A stretch of DNA of 5,474 nucleotides. Source: Bacteroidota bacterium (GTDB taxonomy: Bacteria; Bacteroidota; Bacteroidia; Chitinophagales; LD1). Shown here one piece after another: positions 1-5,474 of this stretch. The first letter of the stretch is position 1, and each line of letters begins with the position of its first letter. Position numbers and translations under genes: made by a program. The stretch covers positions 1 through 5,474 of the forward strand of contig JAFDYP010000308.1 in assembly GCA_018267355.1 (NCBI GenBank), given 5' to 3'. The notes under the pieces were generated by a model. The model made no database searches and had not been told where the DNA came from. It saw only the letters and a program-made list of their open reading frames with translations.

Positions 1-84
1 AAGGACATGTGATCTATATCTAAAATAGGCTTTAATTTGAACTCCATCTTACCAAAAATGTCGGGAAATAGTTTAATTTACATA

Positions 85-1677
85 ATGGCTAAAGTAACTT
101 TTGCGGCACTAGGCACGGAGCAACTGGGCATCAGCATGCTCTCCGCTATCGCACGAGGGCATGGCCATCAGACTGGCCTTGCGTTTTCGGCGTCGCTTTT
201 TCACGACCGGTTCAATCTGGAGCTGCCATGGCTTTCTCCATACTTTGACGATACAAAGGAGGTACTGGATGCCATACGGGCACAGCAGCCGGATGTAGTG
301 GCCTTCTCACCACTGACCTCTACCTACCAGTGGTCGCTGGATATAGCGCGCCAGGCCAAAGAAATAAAATCTGATATAAAGACTGTTTTTGGTGGAGTAC
401 ATGCCTCTGCAGTGCCGCACCTGCTGCTACAGCGCGCAGAGGTGGACTTTGTAGTGGTAGGCGAGGGAGATGTAGCATTTCCTATGATCCTGCAGGGTGT
501 GCAGACCGGAGACTATGCTCAGGTCATACCCAATACGCGCTACAAAGATCTATCAGGCAAGGTCATATGCGGACCGCAGAAAGGTTTTATCCAAGACCTG
601 GACTCGCTGCCCTTTGCAGATAAGCCGCTATGGGAGGAGCATGTGCGTATCGGCGATCTCTACCTGGCTATGGCATCCAGAGGCTGCCCATACAGGTGTA
701 CATTCTGCTTCAATAATTTTTTTGCCAAACTACCGGAGGAGAAGTCCGGCAAGTATGTGCGCCTGCGCAGCCCGGAGCATATGATAGCAGAGCTGAAAAT
801 AGCAAAGCAGCGCTATGATATCCGTATCGTAGATTTTCAAGACGACATATTTACCACGAGCAAGAAATGGCTACAGGATTTTCTGGCGCTATACCGCAAG
901 GAGATAAACAGGCCGTTTCAGATACTGACACACCCGCGGTATATGGATGATGATATAGCGCGCTGGCTGAGCCATGCAGGCTGTGAATGGGTACAGATGG
1001 GTGTGCAATCAATGGATGAGGGATTTAAAAAAGACACCCTGCTACGGTATGAGCGCAGCGATGATGTGAGCGCAGCCATAGACGTGATGAATAAATATAA
1101 CATGCGGGTGAAGGTAGACCACATGTTTGGCCTGCCTGATGAGCCGATCAGCGCACAGGAGAATGCACGCGTACTCTACTCAGAGCATGCGGCCAAGCGC
1201 ATACAGACATTCTGGACCTGCTACCTGCCAGGTACAGAGATGATGAACGATGCCCTCGCCAAGGGCCGCCTCACAGAGTCACAAGCCGCAAAGATCAATG
1301 AAGGAGAGGATTTTTATTTTTTCCGCAATACGGAAAATATAAAGGACGAAAAGCTGATGGAGCTGTATAAGGCTTATGAAGTAATATTCCGCATCATGCC
1401 TGTGCTGCCCGAGAGATGGAGATCCAGGCTGCAGCCGCGACACATTCTCATGATACCATCACTATTCATACGGCCTATATCTATGCTTAGTGATGTCATC
1501 ACAGGTTTCATGCTGCGCAATCCCGAGTTCAGGGCTTATGCGCTGCACAATATATTTCATCTCAAAAAATTTCTGCTGAGGAAGCTAGGCTACAGGAATG
1601 TAAAAGCCACAAAGGCCAGAGCTGATGTCTCATTTGACGCGCCGGTGGTACACGATGCTGTGAGCAGCGTGGCCTGA
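85..1677 (+). CDS. B12-binding-domain radical SAM protein
   Basis: Predicted cobalamin-dependent radical SAM enzyme, cytoplasmic, 530 aa from the ATG at 85. Residues 1-135 form the B12-binding-like Rossmann domain, with TEQLGIS near the N-terminus, GGVHAS at 103-108 and GEGD at 126-129, all hallmarks of this family. The radical SAM core (about 190-390) opens with RGCPYRCTFC; C201, C205 and C208 form the CxxxCxxC that holds the [4Fe-4S] cluster and SAM. It continues with DFQDDIFT, GVQSMDEG and DHMFGLPDE strand motifs. Residues 390-530 are an extra C-terminal region, partly hydrophobic and basic. Family members carry out methylations, ring contractions and other radical steps on lipids, tetrapyrroles, phosphonates and antibiotics; the substrate here is unknown. 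An in-frame TTG at 37 and ATG at 58 would add 16 or 9 residues (NSILPKMSGNSLIYI type) that do not fit the usual start just before the first beta strand, so 85 is preferred. No clear ribosome site is seen. Likely co-transcribed with the membrane protein 19 bp downstream. Confidence 0.93.
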   Translation: MAKVTFAALGTEQLGISMLSAIARGHGHQTGLAFSASLFHDRFNLELPWLSPYFDDTKEVLDAIRAQQPDVVAFSPLTSTYQWSLDIARQAKEIKSDIKTVFGGVHASAVPHLLLQRAEVDFVVVGEGDVAFPMILQGVQTGDYAQVIPNTRYKDLSGKVICGPQKGFIQDLDSLPFADKPLWEEHVRIGDLYLAMASRGCPYRCTFCFNNFFAKLPEEKSGKYVRLRSPEHMIAELKIAKQRYDIRIVDFQDDIFTTSKKWLQDFLALYRKEINRPFQILTHPRYMDDDIARWLSHAGCEWVQMGVQSMDEGFKKDTLLRYERSDDVSAAIDVMNKYNMRVKVDHMFGLPDEPISAQENARVLYSEHAAKRIQTFWTCYLPGTEMMNDALAKGRLTESQAAKINEGEDFYFFRNTENIKDEKLMELYKAYEVIFRIMPVLPERWRSRLQPRHILMIPSLFIRPISMLSDVITGFMLRNPEFRAYALHNIFHLKKFLLRKLGYRNVKATKARADVSFDAPVVHDAVSSVA

Positions 1678-1696
1678 TGTCTGATCAATACTGAAG

Positions 1697-2710
1697 ATGG
1701 AACCACCTAAAATCAAGTATCGCATCGGTGCCAGGGATCTGGCCGGGTACGGTATCAGTGGCCTGCTGCTATGGTATACCTTTCATCAGAGTGGACTGCG
1801 CCTCGCAGATATACGCATGAGTGGCCTGCAGTGGGTGTACTTTGCAGCAGCGGTGGCGGTTTTTGTGTTTTCCCTATGGCTGTATGGCGTGCGTGCGCGG
1901 GTAGTATGGGCGGGAGAGATAGCTGCCGGCCGGCCTATATCTACATACGGCAGCTTCATATTGGGCAATTTTTATAACTGCTTGCTACCGGGTAATCTCG
2001 GAGAGGCTGTAAGGGCACTGCACTTCAGCCGAAAAAACGGCATCACTTTCTCCCGCTCACTGGCTGCCACTGTGACCGAGAAGTGGCTGGATGCACAGGT
2101 CTTTGCCATATTAGTCCTTTTGCTATTTCTGGTCAAGCCATTTGCCCCGGATATCGTCAGCTATGCGCTGGTCTACACGGCACTGGCGGTACTAGTGCTC
2201 ACATGCATCCACCAGCTGATGCTGCGCTACAAAGGTATAGAGAAGGGGCTCTGGGCTATAGCGCTGCGGCTGGGCCGGGCGGGCAGGTTTCTATACAGGC
2301 TGTACTACCACACCGATCAGCATCTGCGTACAATGCACCGCTATAAGGCTGTGCAGACCTATATCCTTTTCTTTTTTTTGATCTTTGGGTTGAATGTCCT
2401 CCAGTTTCTGCTTCTGGAGTATGCTGCAGGTGTGAGCAGCCCGGTAGCAGGTATATATAGCTCGTACCTGGTGGCGCTGAGCATGATGATCATAGCCTTT
2501 ATACCCTCGGCACCTAGCAATATCGGAGTACTGCACTATGGTGTGTACTCTGCTATGATATTCGCCGGCAGGCAGTACGGCACGGGAGAGGTGCCACAGT
2601 CTCTCGAGGCGTATGCACTTTTCTCAGTGTATGCTCATTTGTCGTTTCTGATACCAGAGATAGCCATAGGCACCTGGTATCTGATCAGGGAGCGGCAGTT
2701 CCTCTTTTGA
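1697..2710 (+). CDS. Flippase-like / lysylphosphatidylglycerol synthase TM-domain membrane protein
   Basis: Integral membrane protein of 337 aa belonging to the LPG_synthase_TM / UPF0104 family, the domain that forms the flippase part of MprF and also occurs alone. The diagnostic motif LLPGNLGEAVRA lies at residues 97-108, followed by a charged TEKWLDAQVF segment at 127-136, and the second family signature, a proline-glycine turn (IPSAPSNIGV), is at 269-278. Hydrophobic segments are visible near 14-30, 46-66, 82-97, 132-150, 153-172, 219-240, 254-272, 278-292 and 304-330. There is no C-terminal aminoacyl-transferase domain, so it is not a full MprF and lysine transfer is not expected. Stand-alone members sit in lipid, hopanoid and glycolipid loci and are presumed to bind or move a lipid; that role is an inference here. 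The ATG at 1697 lies 19 bp after the radical SAM stop, which suggests one operon. The gene ends 5 bp from the stop of the convergent oxygenase gene. Confidence 0.88.
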   Translation: MEPPKIKYRIGARDLAGYGISGLLLWYTFHQSGLRLADIRMSGLQWVYFAAAVAVFVFSLWLYGVRARVVWAGEIAAGRPISTYGSFILGNFYNCLLPGNLGEAVRALHFSRKNGITFSRSLAATVTEKWLDAQVFAILVLLLFLVKPFAPDIVSYALVYTALAVLVLTCIHQLMLRYKGIEKGLWAIALRLGRAGRFLYRLYYHTDQHLRTMHRYKAVQTYILFFFLIFGLNVLQFLLLEYAAGVSSPVAGIYSSYLVALSMMIIAFIPSAPSNIGVLHYGVYSAMIFAGRQYGTGEVPQSLEAYALFSVYAHLSFLIPEIAIGTWYLIRERQFLF

Positions 2711-2715
2711 TATTG

Positions 2716-3498
2716 TCAGGGCAAAAATTTTACACTGCGCTGTACGGGGAGATATATCCTCCAGATCATCGCAAAGACCCGACAAAACACGCCATGCGTA
2801 AACAGGGGTAAGCGACGTACCAGCGCATATTTTTTGTAGAAAAATATAAAGCTCTGGCTGCCCAGGGCACGCGATGCTATCTCCCATTTGCGATGAGCGA
2901 GAGGCTTCGGTACAAAGTCAAACATGAGCACATACCGTCTGTGGTCCGACCGGCTCCAGACATTATGCTCTGTCACATTGATGAAGCAAAGAAGCTCGCC
3001 CTCCTCCCAGCCACGCTCCTGATCTCCTACGCGGATGCCGATGACGGGATATGGATCAGGTATGATCAGGCCCAGGTGTGTACGGACTATACCATTGGTA
3101 TCACCAAAGTGCGGCTTGATCTCGGTATGCGGAGGTAGCGTACTGATACCTACAAATACGCATCCGGGTATCTGGTCTGTGATACTGGTGATGAACGGGA
3201 AATCAGCGCGGTTTTTGTGATACTTGCGGAGAAAGCTCATCAGATATATGAGGCTCCAGGTGCCACCTGCCGTCACAGCCGGTGATAATGAGTCCATATC
3301 TCTCAGTTCTCCGTGTGAGCGCTCGTAGGCCAGTATTTCATCCCTGATTCCTTTCCAGTTTTCTTTCAGTACAGCGAGCTCTGGAAAAGCCTCAGGAGAA
3401 TAAAATGGTTTGAGCTTGCCATTATACTCTTCTTTTGGGGGGCGTAGATATACGATCTCTTCACCTTCAGGCCATATAAATTCCTCTGCAGCAGCCAT
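2716..3498 (-). CDS. Aspartyl/asparaginyl beta-hydroxylase-family 2-oxoglutarate/Fe(II) oxygenase
   Basis: Predicted 260 aa 2-oxoglutarate- and Fe(II)-dependent hydroxylase of the Asp_Arg_Hydrox family. The core lies at about residues 75-195. H130 (in KPHFGDTN) and H178 (in TEHNVW) are the expected two histidine iron ligands. R139 and H141 (VRTHLGLIIP) and R188 (RRYVLMFD) match the 2-oxoglutarate contacts, and S119 is in register with the corresponding serine of human AspH. WEEGELLCF precedes the second histidine, as in the family. The usual FDDS before that histidine is replaced by F172-I-N-V175, so the second-shell aspartate is an asparagine. Residues 200-260 are a basic, aromatic and hydrophobic tail that could be amphipathic. 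The family includes peptide hydroxylases and lipid acyl-chain hydroxylases (LpxO, OlsC); with a lipid-handling membrane protein and glycosyltransferases nearby, a lipid or small-molecule substrate is plausible but unproven. It is transcribed alone, against its neighbours, and the ATG at 3498 is the only good start. Confidence 0.92.
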   Translation of the reverse strand: MAAAEEFIWPEGEEIVYLRPPKEEYNGKLKPFYSPEAFPELAVLKENWKGIRDEILAYERSHGELRDMDSLSPAVTAGGTWSLIYLMSFLRKYHKNRADFPFITSITDQIPGCVFVGISTLPPHTEIKPHFGDTNGIVRTHLGLIIPDPYPVIGIRVGDQERGWEEGELLCFINVTEHNVWSRSDHRRYVLMFDFVPKPLAHRKWEIASRALGSQSFIFFYKKYALVRRLPLFTHGVFCRVFAMIWRIYLPVQRSVKFLP

Positions 3499-3524
3499 AG
3501 TATATTTAGTTGTCGCTCTGTATC

Positions 3525-3532
3525 CAAATGTA
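3525..3532 (-). promoter_or_regulatory. Bacteroidota-type -7 promoter element for the beta-hydroxylase gene
   Basis: Read on the minus strand this is TACATTTG, an exact match to the Bacteroidota -7 consensus TAnnTTTG. It sits 26 bp upstream of the minus-strand ATG ending at 3498, which would give a 5' leader of roughly 20 nt. No TTG -33 element is found at the usual spacing of about 19-21 bp; the nearest one (CAA on the plus strand at 3565-3567) is too far. The -7 match and its position support it; the lack of a -33 box keeps confidence moderate. Confidence 0.5.
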
Positions 3533-3598
3533 GAGTATTAAATATAAAAGCAGTGTATGGTAGTCAATTATTTATGTAGTATAACTTGGATAAGAGAA

Positions 3599-3625
3599 AT
3601 GAATCCGCTTAAATTGGACGTATGA
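3599..3625 (+). other. Possible 8-codon leader ORF overlapping the glycosyltransferase start
   Basis: An ATG at 3599 opens a tiny reading frame encoding MNPLKLDV whose TGA stop (3623-3625) overlaps the glycosyltransferase ATG (3622-3624) in an ATGA arrangement. The ATG is preceded by the purine-rich GGATAAGAGAA. This geometry would allow termination-reinitiation coupling. The peptide is too short to show coding signal and the overlap can arise by chance. Two imperfect -7 matches lie upstream, TATTTATG (3569-3576) and TAACTTGG (3582-3589), each with one mismatch and no -33 partner. Confidence 0.2.
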
Positions 3626-4323
3626 AAGGCGATCCATCCGGCAGTGCAGGCTTAGAGCTGTCCGTCGTTATATTTTGCTACAATGAGGCGCATAGTATAG
3701 CGGAGGTGATCCGGTCTGCACTGAGACTGACCGGGGAGGCGGCTGGGGGTGAAGTGATAGTGGTAGATGACGGCAGCACCGACCAGACCCCTGACGTGGT
3801 ACGGAGTATAGCTGGTGTCCGCTATATCTGCCATGAGTACAATAAAGGTATAGGTGAGGCACTCCGTACGGGCTATGCTGCTGCCCGCTGTGACTATGTG
3901 TGTGCAGTGCCCGGTGATGGTCAGTTTGACCTGGAGGAGCTGAGGGCTGTAGAGCCATTTGATTTTGACCGTTTTTACTCTTTCTACAGGCCCGTCACAG
4001 ACTATACAGCCTATCGGCGTATGCTTACACTGGCCAATAAGATATTTAACCGCTGGGTGCTGGGCATAGATCTGAGAGATGTAAACTGGATAAAGGTCTA
4101 TCGCAAAGATCAGCTAAGCATTGCTGCCCCGGAGCTACGGAGCTCCATAGTGGAGAGCGAGATCTGCTATAAGCTCATAAAGGTCGGCTGCCGGCCTGTA
4201 GAGCTGCCATCTGTATACCACCCGCGTAGGGGTGGCACCGCCAAGGGCGGCAAATGGGCCACCCTGCGCAAGGCAGTGAGTGAGATAACTGCGCTATACA
4301 AAGTGGCCAGGAAAGGTCGATAA
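3622..4323 (+). CDS. Family 2 glycosyltransferase (dolichyl/polyprenyl-phosphate sugar transferase type)
   Basis: A 233 aa GT-A fold family 2 glycosyltransferase. The N-terminal strand LSVVIFCYNE (13-22) leads to the nucleotide-binding VIVVDDGSTDQT (45-56), then HEYNKGIGEALRTGY (71-85), as in polyprenyl-phosphate sugar transferases. The metal-binding site is P97-G-D-G-Q101 followed by FD, where relatives often read DADGQ; the first aspartate of the DxD is therefore a proline, a variant I believe also occurs in other family members. A distinctive LRDVNWIKVY (151-160) and E178/E180 follow. It ends after a basic segment with no transmembrane helix, so the enzyme is probably soluble or peripheral, using an NDP-sugar and a lipid-phosphate or small acceptor. 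The donor and acceptor cannot be told from sequence. The ATG at 3622 suits the family's short N-terminus. It reads in the same direction as the PhyH gene 53 bp on, and is divergent from the beta-hydroxylase gene. Its C-terminal half resembles the partial glycosyltransferase at the right edge. Confidence 0.93.
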   Translation: MKGDPSGSAGLELSVVIFCYNEAHSIAEVIRSALRLTGEAAGGEVIVVDDGSTDQTPDVVRSIAGVRYICHEYNKGIGEALRTGYAAARCDYVCAVPGDGQFDLEELRAVEPFDFDRFYSFYRPVTDYTAYRRMLTLANKIFNRWVLGIDLRDVNWIKVYRKDQLSIAAPELRSSIVESEICYKLIKVGCRPVELPSVYHPRRGGTAKGGKWATLRKAVSEITALYKVARKGR

Positions 4324-4329
4324 CTCTAC

Positions 4330-4356
4330 CGCACAGATCTGCGCAATCTGTAAGCG
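4330..4356. repeat. Small imperfect inverted repeat between the glycosyltransferase and PhyH genes
   Basis: CGC-ACAGAT at 4330-4338 pairs with ATCTGT-AA-GCG at 4346-4356, giving a 6 bp perfect stem plus 3 bp beyond a two-base bulge, around a 7 nt loop. It lies in the 53 bp gap between the two same-strand genes. No T-tract follows, so it is a poor intrinsic terminator; it could be an attenuating hairpin, an operator, or chance. Confidence 0.3.
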
Positions 4357-4363
4357 CATTTAC

Positions 4364-4371
4364 TACCTTTG
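4364..4371 (+). promoter_or_regulatory. Candidate -7 element abutting the PhyH gene start
   Basis: TACCTTTG is an exact TAnnTTTG match, ending 5 bp before the GTG start at 4377. If used, transcription would begin within a few bases of the start codon and give a leaderless or nearly leaderless mRNA. No TTG -33 element is present about 20 bp upstream, so chance is a real alternative and read-through from the glycosyltransferase gene may be enough. Confidence 0.25.
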
Positions 4372-4376
4372 GAAAG

Positions 4377-5222
4377 GTGAAGCCAATACTCAGAGATCCG
4401 ATATTAGACCGTCGCCTGCTGGACGAAGGATATGTAGTAGTGCCGTTTCTCTATGGGGCAGAGGTGGCCGAGCTGGTAGAAACATACTACAAGACACACC
4501 CGCGTGACCTGCAGGGTATGGCAGCCACAGCCCATCTGCCTGACCTGGATATGAGGCTGCAGATGAATGAGGCCGTCAAGCGTGTCTTTGATCGCGCTAT
4601 ACAGGAGCATTTCATCCACGCTAATCCGCTGGGAGGTTCTTTCATAGCCAAAGGAAAGGGCCAGCAGGGAACCCTATCGCCTCATCAGGACTGGAATATC
4701 GTGGATGAGCGTGAATACCGATCTTTCAATATATGGGTGCCACTTGTAGACCTGCATGCAGACAATGGGCCGATCTGCATCCAGCCCTATAGCCATCAGT
4801 GGTTGTCTACCTACAGATCTGCTAATATCGGGTCGGCATACCAGCAGGTAGATGTACCTCTCTGGGAGACCATGCAGCGGCTCTATATGAAGGCCGGGGA
4901 GGCGCTGATATATGATCACAGACTGATACATGCATCGGGCGAAAATAAAACGGATGAGATCAGGCTGGCTGCTGTATATGGTGTGATACCCGAGGAGGCT
5001 GATATGTATTACTATCACGGCAAAGATGACCATACAGTAGAAATATACAGCTCCAACAAGGAGTTTTTTTTGTACGAGAACATCTTTGAGGGGCCGCGAA
5101 AACTGCAAAAAGTAGGAGAGGTGGCTTACAACTATCCTCGGGTGGATATGGCCGGGTTTCTAAAGTATCTGAAAGGCCCGCAGCCGGGCTGGCTGGAGAG
5201 GATCAAGGCTTTATTCAACTAA
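4377..5222 (+). CDS. Phytanoyl-CoA dioxygenase (PhyH)-family 2-oxoglutarate/Fe(II) oxygenase
   Basis: A 281 aa predicted non-heme iron oxygenase of the PhyH family, which hydroxylates lipids, amino acids and natural-product intermediates using 2-oxoglutarate and O2. The facial triad is complete: H103 and D105 in SPHQDW, and H185 in HRLIHASGEN. R196 in DEIRLAAVYG is the expected 2-oxoglutarate anchor. FNIWVPLVDLHADNGP (117-132) and the IQPYSHQW stretch (135-142) are the typical core strands. Residues 1-25 (RRLLDEGYVVVPFL) match the family's usual N-terminal start, which supports the GTG at 4377; the next in-frame ATG (residue 48) would remove that region. A tail from about 210 to 281 with HGKDDHTVEIYSSNKEFF follows the core and may shape substrate choice. 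No signal peptide or membrane segment is seen. Probably co-expressed with the glycosyltransferase 53 bp upstream; its stop codon lies within the convergent glycosyltransferase gene. Substrate unknown. It is unrelated in motif layout to the other oxygenase at 2716-3498. Confidence 0.9.
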   Translation: MKPILRDPILDRRLLDEGYVVVPFLYGAEVAELVETYYKTHPRDLQGMAATAHLPDLDMRLQMNEAVKRVFDRAIQEHFIHANPLGGSFIAKGKGQQGTLSPHQDWNIVDEREYRSFNIWVPLVDLHADNGPICIQPYSHQWLSTYRSANIGSAYQQVDVPLWETMQRLYMKAGEALIYDHRLIHASGENKTDEIRLAAVYGVIPEEADMYYYHGKDDHTVEIYSSNKEFFLYENIFEGPRKLQKVGEVAYNYPRVDMAGFLKYLKGPQPGWLERIKALFN

Positions 5223-5474
5223 AGAGCGTCCTAAGGCGGAAAAAAATAATATCCCGCAGCGTACGGATGATAGCAGATGGCCTGGAGGCCGTAGCTATAC
5301 CTGTGAGTCGCTGCTTCTGCTCTACCTCAAATTCGTAAAAGGAATAGCCTTTCTTTTTTGCTTTGATGAGTATCTCTGCCAGCATAAAAATACCGTCATA
5401 CTCTATGACGATACCTCCTTCACTGAATATTTTGCGGTCATACATATGTATCCAGTTGTAGTCTTTCAGCCTCA
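5215..5474 (-). CDS. Second family 2 glycosyltransferase, C-terminal part (cut by window edge)
   Basis: The minus-strand frame stops at TGA 5217-5215 and stays open to the right edge, so the 5' part is missing. The ATG at 5445 is internal: the codons before it read RLKDYNWIH and continue the same protein. The visible 86 residues contain RLKDYNWIHMYDRK, then AEILIKAKKKGYSF and a basic QKQRLTG followed by AIIRTLRDIIFFR. This is the C-terminal pattern of polyprenyl-phosphate-type family 2 glycosyltransferases and parallels the gene at 3622-4323 (LRDVNWIKVYRKD, CYKLIKVGC, KWATLRKAV). The nucleotide-binding and metal-binding motifs lie outside the window, so catalytic competence cannot be judged. 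It ends without a transmembrane helix. Its last 8 bp overlap the PhyH gene tail to tail. Confidence 0.8.
   Translation of the reverse strand, partial: RLKDYNWIHMYDRKIFSEGGIVIEYDGIFMLAEILIKAKKKGYSFYEFEVEQKQRLTGIATASRPSAIIRTLRDIIFFRLRTLFS

Noticed and set aside
30..42. TTAATTTGA as a -7 promoter box for the radical SAM gene
   Set aside because: Spacing between TA and TTTG is one base short of TAnnTTTG and no -33 element is visible; too little upstream sequence to judge.
37..84. Upstream TTG (37) and ATG (58) starts for the radical SAM gene
   Set aside because: They add residues with no family likeness before the typical N-terminal strand, which begins right after the ATG at 85.
1697..2710. 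Annotation as MprF lysyl-transferase
   Set aside because: Only the membrane flippase-like domain is present; there is no C-terminal aminoacyl-transferase domain.
2708..2760. AAAAATTTT near the convergent stops as an intrinsic terminator
   Set aside because: It is only a short AT palindrome inside the coding end of the oxygenase gene, with no GC stem next to it.
2893..3138. Plus-strand open frame antisense to the beta-hydroxylase gene
   Set aside because: No family likeness, and the opposite strand holds a complete oxygenase with conserved active site.
4674..5108. Open frame of 144 codons on the minus strand inside the PhyH gene
   Set aside because: Its protein has no recognisable motif and it lies wholly under a gene with intact catalytic residues; it is an antisense shadow.
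5215..5445. A complete 76-residue small protein starting at the ATG at 5445
   Set aside because: The frame stays open upstream to the window edge and the preceding codons (RLKDYNWIH) continue glycosyltransferase homology, so it is the end of a larger gene.

Overview
The window looks like a stretch of a bacterial chromosome, most likely from the phylum Bacteroidota. That placement is an inference. It rests on a perfect TAnnTTTG-type -7 promoter element (3525-3532, minus strand), the absence of convincing Shine-Dalgarno sequences before the starts, frequent ATA/TAT codons at a moderate base composition, and the mix of protein families. No rRNA, tRNA, CRISPR array, insertion sequence or phage gene is visible. 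The DNA is almost fully coding.

Layout, left to right. (1) 85-1677 (+) encodes a cobalamin-binding-domain radical SAM enzyme. After 19 bp it is followed by (2) 1697-2710 (+), a multi-pass membrane protein of the lysylphosphatidylglycerol-synthase transmembrane/flippase-like family; the two look like one operon. (3) 2716-3498 (-) is an aspartyl/asparaginyl beta-hydroxylase-fold 2-oxoglutarate/Fe(II) oxygenase, convergent with gene 2 (5 bp between stop codons). A 123 bp divergent intergenic region (3499-3621) carries its likely promoter and a possible 8-codon leader ORF for the next gene. (4) 3622-4323 (+) is a family 2 glycosyltransferase of the polyprenyl/dolichyl-phosphate sugar transferase type. 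(5) 4377-5222 (+) is a phytanoyl-CoA dioxygenase (PhyH)-family 2-oxoglutarate/Fe(II) oxygenase with a GTG start. (6) 5215 to the window end (-) is the C-terminal part of a second family 2 glycosyltransferase; its 3' end overlaps gene 5 by 8 bp, and its N-terminus lies beyond the window.

Taken together, the six genes look like part of a cluster that builds and tailors a lipid-linked or otherwise glycosylated small molecule or envelope component. Two glycosyltransferases would add sugar, a B12/radical-SAM enzyme would make a difficult C-C or C-H modification, two unrelated 2-oxoglutarate oxygenases would hydroxylate, and a membrane protein would handle or move a lipid. None of the substrates can be read from the sequence, and I do not recognise the cluster as a named pathway. 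The alternating strands (operon, single gene, pair, single gene) mean it is not one transcription unit, so membership of one pathway is an inference from co-location and compatible chemistry.
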